Made by a program: the position numbers and the translations under genes. 64,000 nt of DNA from Streptomyces sp. CB09001. Lineage in GTDB: Bacteria; Actinomycetota; Actinomycetes; Streptomycetales; Streptomycetaceae. Shown one piece after another: positions 36,940 through 47,466 of the stretch. Location: assembly GCF_003369795.1 (NCBI RefSeq), contig NZ_CP026730.1, forward strand, positions 1,240,001 through 1,304,000, read 5' to 3'. Each line of letters starts with the position of its first letter. Position 1 is the stretch's first letter. The notes beneath the pieces are model-generated. The model saw only the letters and a list, made by a program, of their open reading frames with translations. It made no database searches and was not told the origin of the DNA.

Positions 36940-37173
36940 ATGGCGACATGTGAAGTCTGCGGCAACAACTACGGAATGACCTTCGAGGTCCACGCCCAGG
37001 GAGCGGTGCACGTCTTCGACTGCTTCTCCTGCGCGATCCACCGGATGGCCCCCCTCTGCGAGCACTGCCGGGTACAGATCATCGGCCAGGGCGTCGAGGT
37101 CGAGGGCCACTGGTTCTGCGGCGCCCACTGCGCCCGCGCGGAGGGGAGGGCGGGGATCGTCGACAAGGTCTGA
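36940..37173 (+). CDS. Small Cys-rich zinc-binding-like protein
   Basis: A 77-residue protein with three Cys/His pairs: CEVC (4-7), CFSC-AIH (about 28-34), CEHC (40-43) and CGAHC (60-64). The pattern suits two zinc ribbons and is often labelled prokaryotic metallothionein. There is no signal peptide. ATG at 36940 follows GTGGCGC without a clear ribosome site, and the gene may be leaderless. It is followed by a strong hairpin. Metal binding is inferred from the cysteines. Confidence 0.82.
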   Translation: MATCEVCGNNYGMTFEVHAQGAVHVFDCFSCAIHRMAPLCEHCRVQIIGQGVEVEGHWFCGAHCARAEGRAGIVDKV

Positions 37174-37260
37174 GCGCTTCGCGTGACCGTCGGGAAAAAC
37201 CCTCGTTGACCCACGCCGCGGCACTGCTGTCGGACATGCTCCCCGCAGACGCGGGGCTGC

Positions 37261-37290
37261 GGCCCTCGCGGGGACCTCCCCGCGAGGGCC
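37261..37290 (+). terminator. 13-bp hairpin between the Cys-rich gene and surf1
   Basis: A perfect stem GGCCCTCGCGGGG / CCCCGCGAGGGCC with a 4-base loop ends only 26 bp before the SURF1 start. It probably terminates the upstream gene but could also sit in the surf1 leader. Confidence 0.7.
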
Positions 37291-37316
37291 GATCCCGGCC
37301 AAGGTACCGTCGATGC

Positions 37317-38108
37317 GTGTACCGCTTCCTGTTGTCCCGCCAGTGGGTGATCCTCACGCTGCTCGCCGTGCTGCTCATCCCCACGATGATCGAGCTGGGC
37401 TTCTGGCAGATGCACCGCTACGAGGAGCGCACCGCCCGGAACGACCTGGTCGCGCGCGCGCTCGAGGCCTCACCGGCGCCCGTGGAGTCGCTGACCGCAC
37501 CCGGCAAGAAGATCACCACGCGCGAGCGGTACCGCACCGTCACCGCGGAGGGCCGCTTCGACACGGACCGCGAGGTCGTGGTCCGCCGCCGCACCGACTC
37601 CGACGACAACATCGGTTACCACGTGCTGACCCCGTTCGTGCTGAACGACGGCAGGGTCCTGCTGGTCAACCGGGGCTGGATCCCCGCGGACGGCCCGAGC
37701 CAGACCGCGTTCCCGAAGGTCCCCGCACCGCCTCGGGGCGAGCTCACCCTCACCGGCCGGCTGATGCCCGACGAGACGACCGAGGCGAGCGGCATCAAGG
37801 ACCTCGAGGGTCTCCCGGACCGGCAGATCATGCTCATCAACAGCGAGCAGCAGGCCGAGCGTCTGGACGCCCGGGTGCTCGGCGGGTACGTGGTCCTGAA
37901 GACTCCCGAGCCGAAGAACGACGCCCCGGAGCCGATCGGCGGGCCCGGCAACGAGAACGCCGCGCTGAACTTCGCCTACGCGATCCAGTGGTGGCTGTTC
38001 GCCGCGGCCGTACCGGTCGGCTGGTGGTTCCTGGTCCGCCGGGAGAAGCGCGACCGGGAGGCCGCCGAGGACGTGGAGCCCGCGGAGGCGGAACCCGTCA
38101 CGGTGTAG
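37317..38108 (+). CDS. SURF1-family cytochrome oxidase biogenesis protein
   Basis: A 263-residue SURF1 protein. There are two transmembrane helices, N-terminal (about 9-27, WVILTLLAVLLIPTMIELGF) and C-terminal (about 223-240, YAIQWWLFAAAVPVGWWFL). The external domain has the family motif GFWQMHRYEER, VTAEGRFDTDREV, LVNRGWIP and QWW. SURF1 helps insert haem a into oxidase subunit I. GTG at 37317 starts the helix directly; the ATG at 37313 is in a shadow frame. No cox gene is beside it. Confidence 0.93.
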   Translation: MYRFLLSRQWVILTLLAVLLIPTMIELGFWQMHRYEERTARNDLVARALEASPAPVESLTAPGKKITTRERYRTVTAEGRFDTDREVVVRRRTDSDDNIGYHVLTPFVLNDGRVLLVNRGWIPADGPSQTAFPKVPAPPRGELTLTGRLMPDETTEASGIKDLEGLPDRQIMLINSEQQAERLDARVLGGYVVLKTPEPKNDAPEPIGGPGNENAALNFAYAIQWWLFAAAVPVGWWFLVRREKRDREAAEDVEPAEAEPVTV

Positions 38109-38172
38109 CCGGGCGGCGGGAGCGCGCGGGCGGATCCGATTGCTCCGGCCGAGGCCGGGAAGAGGTCAACCC

Positions 38173-39960
38173 GTGCACCCCCACATCGAGGACTACGCGC
38201 TCATCGGCGACCAGCAGACCGCCGCCCTGGTCTCCACGGACGGCTCCGTGGACTGGCTCTGCCTGCCCCGCTTCGACTCGGCCGCCTGCTTCGCGAAGCT
38301 GCTCGGCGACGAGGACAACGGCCACTGGCGCATCGCGCCCAGGGGCGCGGAGCGCTGCACCCGGCGCGCCTACCGGCCGGACACCCTCGTCCTGGACACC
38401 GAGTGGGAGACCGAGGACGGTGCGGTCCGCGTCACCGACCTGATGCCCCAGCGCGACCGGGCCCCCGACCTCGTCCGCATCGTGGAGGGCCTGAGCGGCG
38501 AGGTCACCGTGCACAGCGTGCTCCGGCTGCGCTTCGACCACGGCTCGATCGTCCCGTGGGTGCGCCGGGCCGACGGGCACCGGGTGGCCGTCGCCGGGCC
38601 GGACTCGGCGTGGCTGCGCAGCGAGCCCGAGGTGCACAGCTGGGGCCAGGACTTCGGGACGCACGCGGAGTTCACCGTCGCCGCGGGCGAGAAGGTCGCG
38701 TTCGTGCTGACCTGGCACCCCTCGCACGAGCCCCGGCCGCCGCTGATCGACCCGTACACGTCGCTGGAGCACAGCGTCGAGGACTGGCGCGAGTGGGCGG
38801 CCCGCTGCCGCTACGCCGGGCCGCACCGGGACGCCGTGGTCCGCTCCCTGATCACGCTGAAGGCACTCACGTACAAGCCCACCGGCGGCATCGTGGCGGC
38901 GCCCACCACCTCGCTGCCCGAGGAGCCGGGCGGCGTGCGCAACTGGGACTACCGCTTCTGCTGGCTGCGCGACTCCACGCTCACCCTGGGCGCCCTGCTG
39001 TCGGCCGGGTACCTGGAGGAGGCCGAGGCCTGGCGCGACTGGCTGCTGCGCGCGGTCGCGGGCAACCCGGCGGACCTGCAGATCATGTACGGCGTCGCGG
39101 GCGAGCGGCGGCTGCCCGAGTCCGAACTGCCGTGGCTGTCCGGCTTCGCCGGCTCCGCGCCGGTACGGATCGGCAACGACGCGGTGAACCAGCTCCAGCT
39201 GGACGTGTACGGCGAGGTCATGGACTCCCTGTCGCTGGCCCGGCTGGCGGGGATGCGTCCGCGGCCGCAGATGTGGGAGCTGCAGTGCGCCCTGATGGAG
39301 TTCCTGGCCACGGCGTGGCGGGAACCGGACGAGGGGCTGTGGGAGGTGCGGGGCGGTCGCCGGCAGTTCGTGCACTCGAAGGTGATGACGTGGGTGGCCC
39401 TGGACCGGGCGGTGCGCACGCTGGAGCACCACCCCGAGCTGGGCGGCGGTGACCTCGACGGCTGGCGGGCACTGCGCGACGAGGTGCACCGGGAGGTGTG
39501 CGAGAAGGGCTACGACCCGGTGCGCAACACCTTCACCCAGTACTACGGCTCGCGGGAGCTGGACGCCTCGCTGCTGCTCGTCCCGCGCGTCGGCTTCCTG
39601 CCGCCGGACGACCCGCGCGTGGTCGGCACGGTCGACGCGATCGGCGCCGAGCTGACCCGGGACGGTCTGGTGCGGCGCTACAGCACCGAGGGCGCTCCCG
39701 TGGACGGTCTGCCGGGCGGCGAGGGGACGTTCCTGGTGTGCTCGTTCTGGTACGCGGACGCGCTGCACGCCACCGGCCGGACGAAGGAGGCGCGGGAGCT
39801 GTTCGAGCGGCTGGTGGGGCTCGCCAACGACGTGGGGCTGCTGGCCGAGGAGTACGACCCGGTGGCCGGACACCAGCTCGGCAACTTCCCGCAGGCCTTC
39901 AGCCACGTCGGCCTGGTGAACACGGCCCTCGCCCTGTTCGGGGGCGAGGGGGCAGGATAG
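38173..39960 (+). CDS. Glycoside hydrolase family 15 protein (glucoamylase/trehalase-like)
   Basis: A 595-residue intracellular GH15 protein. The conserved N-terminal domain starts with IEDYALIGDQQTAALVSTDG, then SVDWLCLPRFDS. The (alpha/alpha)6 catalytic barrel (about 230-590) has NWDYRFCWLRDS near 257 and the likely acid Glu residues in EPDEGLWEVRGGRR and EGTFLVCSFWYADAL. There is no signal peptide, so it acts on internal glucan or trehalose; actinobacterial relatives include trehalases. GTG at 38173 follows GAAGAGG. Six bp upstream of an SDR. Confidence 0.92.
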   Translation: MHPHIEDYALIGDQQTAALVSTDGSVDWLCLPRFDSAACFAKLLGDEDNGHWRIAPRGAERCTRRAYRPDTLVLDTEWETEDGAVRVTDLMPQRDRAPDLVRIVEGLSGEVTVHSVLRLRFDHGSIVPWVRRADGHRVAVAGPDSAWLRSEPEVHSWGQDFGTHAEFTVAAGEKVAFVLTWHPSHEPRPPLIDPYTSLEHSVEDWREWAARCRYAGPHRDAVVRSLITLKALTYKPTGGIVAAPTTSLPEEPGGVRNWDYRFCWLRDSTLTLGALLSAGYLEEAEAWRDWLLRAVAGNPADLQIMYGVAGERRLPESELPWLSGFAGSAPVRIGNDAVNQLQLDVYGEVMDSLSLARLAGMRPRPQMWELQCALMEFLATAWREPDEGLWEVRGGRRQFVHSKVMTWVALDRAVRTLEHHPELGGGDLDGWRALRDEVHREVCEKGYDPVRNTFTQYYGSRELDASLLLVPRVGFLPPDDPRVVGTVDAIGAELTRDGLVRRYSTEGAPVDGLPGGEGTFLVCSFWYADALHATGRTKEARELFERLVGLANDVGLLAEEYDPVAGHQLGNFPQAFSHVGLVNTALALFGGEGAG

Positions 39961-39965
39961 GGGCC

Positions 39966-40721
39966 ATGGATCTTGGACTGAAGGACCGGGTGTACGTCGT
40001 CACGGGTGCCACCCGGGGCCTGGGCAACGCCGCCGCGCGCGAGCTGGTCGCCGACGGGGCGAGGGTGGTCGTCACGGGGCGGGACGAGAAGAGCGTCGCG
40101 GAGGCGGCCTCGGCGCTGGGACCGGACGCGGTCGGGATCGCCGCGGACAACGCGGACCCCGAGGCCGCCGGGCGGCTGATCGCCACCGCCCGTGAGCGCT
40201 TCGGGCGTTTCGACGGCGTGCTGATCAGCGTGGGCGGGCCGCCGCCCGGGTTCGTCGCCGACACCACGGACGAGCAGTGGCAGTCGGCGTTCGAGTCGGT
40301 GTTCCTCGGCGCGGTGCGGCTGGCCCGGGCGGCGGCGGCCGAGCTGGCGGACGGCGGGGTGATCGGGTTCGTGCTGTCGGGTTCGGTGCACGAGCCGATC
40401 CCGGGCCTGACCATCTCCAACGGTCTGCGCCCCGGACTCGCGGGCTTCGCCAAGTCCCTCGCCGACGAGCTGGGCCCGCGCGGCATCCGCGTCGTCGGCC
40501 TGCTGCCGGGCCGCGTCGACACCGACCGGGTGCGCGAGCTGGACGGGCTGTCCGCCGACCCGGAGGCGACCAGGACGGCCGCCGAGTCCCGCATCCCGCT
40601 GCGCCGCTACGGCGCCCCGGAGGAGTTCGGCCGCGCGGCGGCGTTCCTGCTCTCCCCCGCGGCGTCGTACATCACGGGCGTGATGCTGCCGGTGGACGGC
40701 GGCGTGCGGCACGGCTTCTGA
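39966..40721 (+). CDS. Short-chain dehydrogenase/reductase
   Basis: A 251-residue SDR with TGATRGLGNAA (about 13-23), the NNAG-position replaced by SVGGPPP and the active-site Ser in VLSGSVHEP. There is no canonical Tyr-x3-Lys: the segment reads TISNGLRPGLAGFAKSLADELG, so the usual catalytic Tyr is missing. It ends YITGVMLPVDGGVRHGF. This divergent group is common in actinobacteria and its activity is unclear. It is likely co-transcribed with the GH15 gene. Confidence 0.88.
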   Translation: MDLGLKDRVYVVTGATRGLGNAAARELVADGARVVVTGRDEKSVAEAASALGPDAVGIAADNADPEAAGRLIATARERFGRFDGVLISVGGPPPGFVADTTDEQWQSAFESVFLGAVRLARAAAAELADGGVIGFVLSGSVHEPIPGLTISNGLRPGLAGFAKSLADELGPRGIRVVGLLPGRVDTDRVRELDGLSADPEATRTAAESRIPLRRYGAPEEFGRAAAFLLSPAASYITGVMLPVDGGVRHGF

Positions 40722-40736
40722 GGAACCGGACGGGCG

Positions 40737-40761
40737 GGGCCCGGGCGCGGGCGCCGGGCCC
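40737..40761. terminator. Hairpin between convergent SDR and amaP
   Basis: An 8-bp inverted repeat GGGCCCGG / CCGGGCCC with a 9-base loop lies 15 bp after the SDR stop, in an otherwise unstructured 121-bp gap. Confidence 0.6.
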
Positions 40762-40842
40762 GAGGCCGCTGCCGCGATCCCGCGACGATGGCCGAGACCC
40801 GGCCCGAGCCCCGATCGTGGTGCGCCCGGGGCTGCCGCTCCC

Positions 40843-41430
40843 TCAGTTGACCCGCTCCGCCCCGTGCTTGACGCCCCGGAGCTGGACCTCCGCCGGGAGG
40901 GAGGGGAGGTTCGCCGAGTCGCGGGCGTGGGCCAGGGCCCGGGTGGTGAGCTCGTGCAGGGCCGTACCGGGGTCCACGTGGGGGGCCAGGAGCAGCCGGA
41001 GACGGGTCGCCGGGGCGTCGCGGCGGCCGGTGAGCCGGGCGCCCGCCCGCTCGACCCCGTCCACGCGGTCCGCCTCGCCGGCGATGACGTCCTCCAGTGC
41101 CCTGCCGCGCAGCGTGGCGCCCTCGCCGTCCCCGGTGTCGACGAGGACCTCGGTGAGCCTGCGGCGGCGTACCACCGCGACCAGCCACCACAGGGCGAGC
41201 AGCAGCAGGACGGCGAGTGCGGCGATGACGACCGGCCACCACCAGCCGGCCTCCCGCCACCGGGTCCGTTCGGCGTTGCTCAGCAGCACGTCGTGCGGCC
41301 CCTGGTGGACCCACCAGGAGGGCGCCGGGGCGTCGAAGCCCACGGCCAGCACGGCGCCGCCGAGGGCCAGCAGGACCAGGCCCGCCAGTGCGGTCAGTAC
41401 TCGGTTCACCGTCCTGAGCACCGCGCTCAC
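40843..41430 (-). CDS. amaP: Alkaline-shock membrane anchor AmaP
   Basis: A 195-residue protein with two membrane helices (about 10-30, LTALAGLVLLALGGAVLAVG, and 60-80, WWPVVIAALAVLLLLALWWL) and a soluble C-terminal domain related to Asp23 proteins (about 95-195). AmaP tethers Asp23-type proteins to the membrane. GTG at 41430 overlaps the stop of the upstream gene (GTGA). It is the last cistron of a five-gene overlapping operon. Confidence 0.88.
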   Translation of the reverse strand: MSAVLRTVNRVLTALAGLVLLALGGAVLAVGFDAPAPSWWVHQGPHDVLLSNAERTRWREAGWWWPVVIAALAVLLLLALWWLVAVVRRRRLTEVLVDTGDGEGATLRGRALEDVIAGEADRVDGVERAGARLTGRRDAPATRLRLLLAPHVDPGTALHELTTRALAHARDSANLPSLPAEVQLRGVKHGAERVN

Positions 41431-42107
41431 CCCTTCCGTCCGGGGCGCGCCACCCGCAGCGACACGGCGGGCGGCCGGGCCAGACCGAGGCCGCGCACCG
41501 CGTCGTCGAGCACACCGTCCAGGTCGGCCCGTACGTCGTCCAGTTCCCGGAAGTGCGACAGTGCCCGTACGCGAGCCCGGCGGCGGCGCAGCCGTACCCG
41601 TGCCGACTGCACCCCGGACACCTCCATGGCCCGGTCGCGCAGCACCGTGGCGGCGGCGTCCCGGTGCAGTCCGGCGCGTACGTCGGGGTGCGTGCGCCGC
41701 ATCGGCAGCACCCGGCGCAGTCCGGGGGTGAGGGCCAGCACGAGCAGCCAGAGCCCGAGGGCCGCGGCGACTCCCGCGCCGACCAGCACCCAGGTGTCGT
41801 CGACGGGCCGTTCGGCGAGCTGCCGGGCCAGGTCGCGGCGCCAGCCGAGCGCGGACCGGCCGGCGCGCACGGCGACGACGTCGTAGAGGAACGCCCCGGC
41901 CAGGAGCAGGAGCAGCAGCGCGACGAGGCCGGCGGGGACGCGGCGCGCGGACCAGAAACGCCCGGCCCGTCCGCTCCCGGAGACCTCCGGGAGTCCGGGC
42001 TCCTCCTTGTCCAGCGACGGTGCGGCACCCGGCCGGGTGCCGCGTTCCACGACGGGCAGGCGTTGGGTGCTGCCCTCTCCCGTCCCGGAGCCCTGGGGCT
42101 CGCTCAT
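41427..42107 (-). CDS. DUF6286-type membrane protein of the Asp23 operon
   Basis: A 226-residue protein. The cytosolic N-terminus (about 1-55, Gly/Ser/Pro-rich) is followed by helices at about 57-78 (VPAGLVALLLLLLAGAFLYD) and 105-127 (WVLVGAGVAAALGLWLLVLAL). A basic C-terminal domain is Arg-rich (VRLRRRRARVR). It is conserved next to amaP in Streptomyces. Start and stop overlap its neighbours by four bases each. Function unknown. Confidence 0.85.
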   Translation of the reverse strand: MSEPQGSGTGEGSTQRLPVVERGTRPGAAPSLDKEEPGLPEVSGSGRAGRFWSARRVPAGLVALLLLLLAGAFLYDVVAVRAGRSALGWRRDLARQLAERPVDDTWVLVGAGVAAALGLWLLVLALTPGLRRVLPMRRTHPDVRAGLHRDAAATVLRDRAMEVSGVQSARVRLRRRRARVRALSHFRELDDVRADLDGVLDDAVRGLGLARPPAVSLRVARPGRKG

Positions 42108-42487
42108 CGCGTCCTCCCGTGCCTCGCGCCGTACTGCGCCGACAGGTGCAGCCGCTCCACCTGGACGGCGACCTCCGGCACCGCCATGCCCACCAACGCA
42201 CGTACCCGCTGGACGACTTGGTGACGCACCTGGCGGCAGCGGGCGCCGATGTCGCACGGGTAGTCGAGTTCGAGGTGGACCCGGACGTGGGCGGTGTCGT
42301 GGTGGACGTCGACGGTGGCGTACGGCCGTGCGGCGTCCGGGTGGAGCGGGCCGAGCGCCTCGCGCGCCGCCCGGGCGGCGACCTTGGCGACGACCCGGTC
42401 GGCGATCCGCGTGGCGCCGCGCTCGCCCGGTGCCACGCGGGCCAGGGGTTCGAGGAGCTCACCGGCTCCATCGCTCACGCCGGTCAC
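42104..42487 (-). CDS. Asp23/Gls24-like envelope-stress protein (divergent copy)
   Basis: A 127-residue soluble protein with Asp23-like pattern: GATRIADRVVAKVAARAARE near 25-44, TVDVHHDTAHVRVHLELDYP and VRALVGMAVPEVAVQVERLHL. It shares the beta-alpha repeat of Asp23 with the gene at 42734 but is shorter and lacks the acidic tail. The GTG start overlaps the upstream stop. It probably forms mixed complexes with the other Asp23 proteins (inference). Confidence 0.82.
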   Translation of the reverse strand: MTGVSDGAGELLEPLARVAPGERGATRIADRVVAKVAARAAREALGPLHPDAARPYATVDVHHDTAHVRVHLELDYPCDIGARCRQVRHQVVQRVRALVGMAVPEVAVQVERLHLSAQYGARHGRTR

Positions 42488-42669
42488 CGCCGCCGGTCGT
42501 CGCGGGTGCGGAAGAGGTCACCGAGATCCATGTCCCCCTCCAGGAAACGGCCTACGACGAACCCGACGGCCCCCAGGGCCGCCACCAGCAGGAAGGCACC
42601 GAACCCGCCGAAGTATCCGGCGAAGCCCAGTGCCATGCCGGCGATCATGCCGACCACGGCCATGCTCAT
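42484..42669 (-). CDS. Small membrane protein of the Asp23 operon
   Basis: A 61-residue protein: two tightly spaced hydrophobic stretches rich in Gly and Ala (residues 3-40, VVGMIAGMALGFAGYFGGFG and AFLLVAALGAVGFVVG). An acidic-basic tail follows (EGDMDLGDLFRTRDDRRR). It resembles YtxH/DUF2273-like small proteins found beside Asp23 genes. The ATG has GGGGAG seven bases upstream; the stop overlaps the next GTG. Confidence 0.82.
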   Translation of the reverse strand: MSMAVVGMIAGMALGFAGYFGGFGAFLLVAALGAVGFVVGRFLEGDMDLGDLFRTRDDRRR

Positions 42670-42733
42670 GGTGCGCTCCCCTCAGTCACCGATTCACTCA
42701 CCGTTCCCTCAGCCCGTTCCGTCAGTGTCCGTG

Positions 42734-43216
42734 TCACCTGATCCGGGGCTCCGGTTCCTCGTCCTCCTCGTCGGGCAGCTTCACGTCGCTCACCGCGATG
42801 TTGACCTCGACGACCTCCAGACCGGTCATCCGCTCCACCGCAGCCACCACGTTCTCCCGCACGTCCCGTGCCACGTCCGCGATCGACACGCCGTACTCGA
42901 CGACGATCTCCAGGTCGAGGGCGGTCTGCTTCTCGCCGACCTCGGCCTTCACCCCGCGCGTCACCCCGGACTTGGTCCCGCCGGGCACCCGGTCGCGCAC
43001 GGCGCCGAAGGTACGGGACATTCCGCTGCCCATCGCGTGCACACCGGCGACGTCGCGGGCCGCCATTCCGGTGATCTTCTCCACGACGCCGTCGGCGATG
43101 GTGGTCCGTCCCCGGGTGCCGGGGTCTCCGCCGCCGCGCCGAATCGTCTGGCCCTTGGCCGTACCGGGGGTCTCGATCGTGTCCTGCCCGCTCCGGTGGC
43201 TCTCCATGTCGCTCAT
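42734..43216 (-). CDS. Asp23/Gls24 family envelope-stress response protein
   Basis: A 160-residue full-length Asp23 protein and first cistron of the operon. The N-terminal 35 residues are Gly/Thr-rich and disordered. The domain (about 38-140) shows TTIADGVVEKITGMAARDVAGVHA, KAEVGEKQTALDLEIVVEYG and VAAVERMTGLEVVEVNIAVSDV (each in parts), ending in an acidic EEDEEPEPRIR tail. Asp23 forms filaments under the membrane in staphylococci, anchored by AmaP. Start MSDMES at 43216 follows AAGGGA. Confidence 0.9.
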   Translation of the reverse strand: MSDMESHRSGQDTIETPGTAKGQTIRRGGGDPGTRGRTTIADGVVEKITGMAARDVAGVHAMGSGMSRTFGAVRDRVPGGTKSGVTRGVKAEVGEKQTALDLEIVVEYGVSIADVARDVRENVVAAVERMTGLEVVEVNIAVSDVKLPDEEDEEPEPRIR

Positions 43217-43303
43217 CGCCGTACGTCCCTTTCGGTCGTAGTCCTGTGCCCACGTTAGGCGGGGTTGCGGTGGCTCGCGCCATGGATGCGGCAGGCTGGA
43301 GCA

Positions 43304-44083
<780 letters not shown>

Positions 44084-44103
44084 GAAGGCGCGCCTGGGCG
44101 CCC

Positions 44104-44907
44104 CTACTCCCCGAGCCCCGCCAGGTCGCGCAGCCGACGCCCCTGCGCGGCCCGTTCGGCGGTGCGCTGGGTCTCGTAGTCCCGCGTCAGGGCGCCCTGG
44201 AGCAGCGCCTTGGTCTCGACGACCGCGTCACGCGGTGCGGCCAGGATCGCGGACACCAGGTCGTGCACGGCGGGGTCGAGCTGGTCCGCGGGCACGGCGA
44301 GGTTGGCCAGGCCGGTGCTCACGGCCTCCTCGGCCGCGACGAAGCGCCCGGTGGCGCAGATCTCCAGCGCACGGGCGTACCCGACCAGGGACACCAGGGG
44401 ATGCGTGCCCGTCAGGTCCGGCACCAGGCCCAGGCTGGTCTCGCGCATGGCGAACTGCACGTCGTCGGCGACGACCCGCAGGTCGCAGGCGAGGGCCAGC
44501 TGGAAGCCCGCCCCGATGGCGTGCCCCTGCACGGCGGCGACCGAAACGAGGTCGCTGCGCCGCCACCAGGTGAACGCCTCCTGGTACCCGGCGATGGCCG
44601 CGTCCAGCTCGGCGTCGCCGCCCCGCGCGAGGTCGATGAACGACGGTTCGCCGTCGAAGCCCTCGGGCGTGAACGCCTGCCGGTCGAGCCCGGCCGAGAA
44701 GGACTTGCCCTCGGCCCGCAGCACCACGGCACGGACGGAGCCCGGCAGCAGCCGGCCGGCCTCGGCGAGCGCCCGCCACAGAGCGGGGCTCTGCGCGTTG
44801 CGCTTGGCCGGGTTGGTCAGCGTCACCGTGGCGATCGCGTCGTCGACGGTGAGCCGCACGCCGTCCTGGTCGAGTGCGGGACCGGGGTCGTGGGCGGGCG
44901 AAGCCAT
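44104..44907 (-). CDS. Enoyl-CoA hydratase/isomerase family protein
   Basis: A 267-residue crotonase-fold protein. Its oxyanion elements are in KSFSAGLDRQAF (about 65-76) and GHAIGAGFQLALACDLRV (about 120-137), and ETSLGLVPDLTGTHPLVSLVG forms the second active-site loop. The loop around 80-100 is longer than in classical hydratases. It could hydrate enoyl-CoA or isomerise; the substrate is not predictable. ATG at 44907 follows GGAGGCGCCCC. Confidence 0.92.
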   Translation of the reverse strand: MASPAHDPGPALDQDGVRLTVDDAIATVTLTNPAKRNAQSPALWRALAEAGRLLPGSVRAVVLRAEGKSFSAGLDRQAFTPEGFDGEPSFIDLARGGDAELDAAIAGYQEAFTWWRRSDLVSVAAVQGHAIGAGFQLALACDLRVVADDVQFAMRETSLGLVPDLTGTHPLVSLVGYARALEICATGRFVAAEEAVSTGLANLAVPADQLDPAVHDLVSAILAAPRDAVVETKALLQGALTRDYETQRTAERAAQGRRLRDLAGLGE

Positions 44908-44995
44908 GGGGCGCCTCCGAAAGGTGCGGTCGTCGTCCCCGCCGCGCGCCGGACGGTGCGCCGTGCGACGGCAGGGCTAAGTGACTGCACAGTAA

Positions 44996-45027
44996 CCACC
45001 CGGACGGTCGGACGACCGGCCGGGTGG
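44996..45027 (-). terminator. Hairpin terminator after gbn
   Basis: CCACCCGG / CCGGGTGG (8 bp) continues through an AC / CGG internal mismatch into GGTC / GACC around a short loop, 38 bp past the gbn stop. Confidence 0.7.
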
Positions 45028-45064
45028 CCACCATCACTTTCGGAGTCGGGGGCCGCCCGGGACG

Positions 45065-45286
45065 TCAGGCCGAAGTGGCCTTCTTGCCCCGGGTAGCCCC
45101 GCCACGCCCTCGGAGCGTGACGCCCGACTCGCTGAGCATGCGGTGCACAAAGCCATACGAGCGGCCGGTTTCCTCGGCCAACGCCCGGATGCTCGCACCG
45201 GCGTCGTACTTCTTCTTCAGGTCTGCCGCGAGCTTGTCGCGCGCGGCGCCGGTAACCCGGCTGCCCTTCTTCAGAGTCTCGGCCAC
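45065..45286 (-). CDS. gbn: Gbn, small GATC-binding nucleoid-associated protein
   Basis: A 73-residue helix-turn-helix protein beginning MAETLKKGSRVTGAARDKLA. The HTH is about 27-55 (YDAGASIRALAEETGRSYGF, VHRMLSESG) and the basic tail is RGRGGATRGKKATSA. It matches S. coelicolor SCO1839, named Gbn, an abundant sporulation-linked nucleoid protein that binds GATC-containing sites. GTG at 45286 has AGGAGG six bases upstream; the 15-codon upstream extension is rejected. Its 335-bp upstream region has many GATC sites. Monocistronic, with a terminator behind it. Confidence 0.9.
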   Translation of the reverse strand: MAETLKKGSRVTGAARDKLAADLKKKYDAGASIRALAEETGRSYGFVHRMLSESGVTLRGRGGATRGKKATSA

Positions 45287-45621
45287 CCGTGCCTCCTCAT
45301 GGGAAGTGCGCTCTGGTCTCCTCATGATCACCCCTCCAGGCCCTCATGGCCACCCATTCGGCAAGGTCGATGAGACAAGGTTGTGACGACAGGAGCGAGT
45401 CCCCACATGCGGAATCCCCGATTCCAGAGAATCGGGAGGGTTCGGCCGAACGGGTTTCTCCGCGAAATTCCAGGTCAGAAAGGCGTCGCGGCCGAGGCCC
45501 CGGCAATGAGGGCCCCGGCCGCGAATTCGATGTAGGACACACTTCTTGATGAGGAGATCTCACACAGATGGTGGATCACGGATCGGCCGAATGATCCATA
45601 ACCAGTGGATCATCCATTCGA
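45287..45621. other. gbn upstream region
   Basis: 335 bp without a gene, lower in G+C than its surroundings. It holds the ABC-F terminator hairpin (45487-45523), a second 8-bp hairpin CCCGATTC / GAATCGGG with loop CAGA at 45417-45436, a GATC at 45326-45329, and most of the six-fold GATC cluster. The gbn promoter must lie here; no clear -10/-35 pair could be fixed by eye. Confidence 0.6.
45487..45523 (-). terminator. Hairpin, probable ABC-F terminator
   Basis: Outer arms CGCGGCCG / CGGCCGCG and inner GGCCC / GGGCC around CGGCAATGA, about 100 bp after the ABC-F stop. Confidence 0.6.

Positions 45622-45623
<2 letters not shown>
45556..45623. promoter_or_regulatory. Cluster of six GATC sites upstream of gbn
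   Basis: GATC occurs at 45556, 45574, 45581, 45593, 45608 and 45620, six times in 68 bp against about 0.2 expected at 72% G+C. Gbn recognises GATC-containing motifs, so this is a candidate autoregulatory or nucleation site. It overlaps the last codons of the ABC-F gene. Confidence 0.55.
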
Positions 45624-47220
<1,597 letters not shown>

Positions 47221-47279
47221 GGTCAGACTCCTGGGCGGGTGGGTGGCGGGGATGGGCGGCTGTGGAGGTTCCCGCCGCT

Positions 47280-47303
47280 CTAATGCACGAGGAGAATGGC
47301 CAT
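47280..47303 (-). CDS. Candidate seven-codon leader ORF before the ABC-F gene
   Basis: ATG GCC ATT CTC CTC GTG CAT TAG encodes MAILLVH, 59 bp upstream of the ABC-F start. A TAGACT hexamer ends eight bases before the ATG, so transcription could start at or near the A and give a leaderless leader peptide. ABC-F genes are often controlled by ribosome stalling on short leaders. Only the ORF and hexamer are seen; no ribosome site is present. Confidence 0.3.
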   Translation of the reverse strand: MAILLVH

Positions 47304-47466
47304 GAGGGCCAGTCTAACGGGGCGGTGCAACCGCTTTTCCCCGCCGGGCGTCGGCCCGGCGTTGTCAGTGGGCGGTGCAAGACTGGGCGAACGAGTCCAA
47401 AGCGCCCTTCGGGCCACGGGCTCGGTCAGTCAGGACGAACCATCGGCTCACAGGGAAGTGATCGGC

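Noticed and set aside
37237..37265. A 29-base stretch (TGCTCCCCGC-AGAC-GCGGGG-CTGCGGCCC) resembling a type I-E CRISPR repeat
   Set aside because: Only one copy; no second repeat at about 61-base spacing and no cas gene. More likely chance or part of the G/C-rich hairpin region before surf1.
37313..38443. ATG at 37313 as start of a 376-residue protein in place of SURF1
   Set aside because: That frame is Arg/Pro-rich and runs on into the GH15 gene; the GTG at 37317 gives a complete SURF1 protein.
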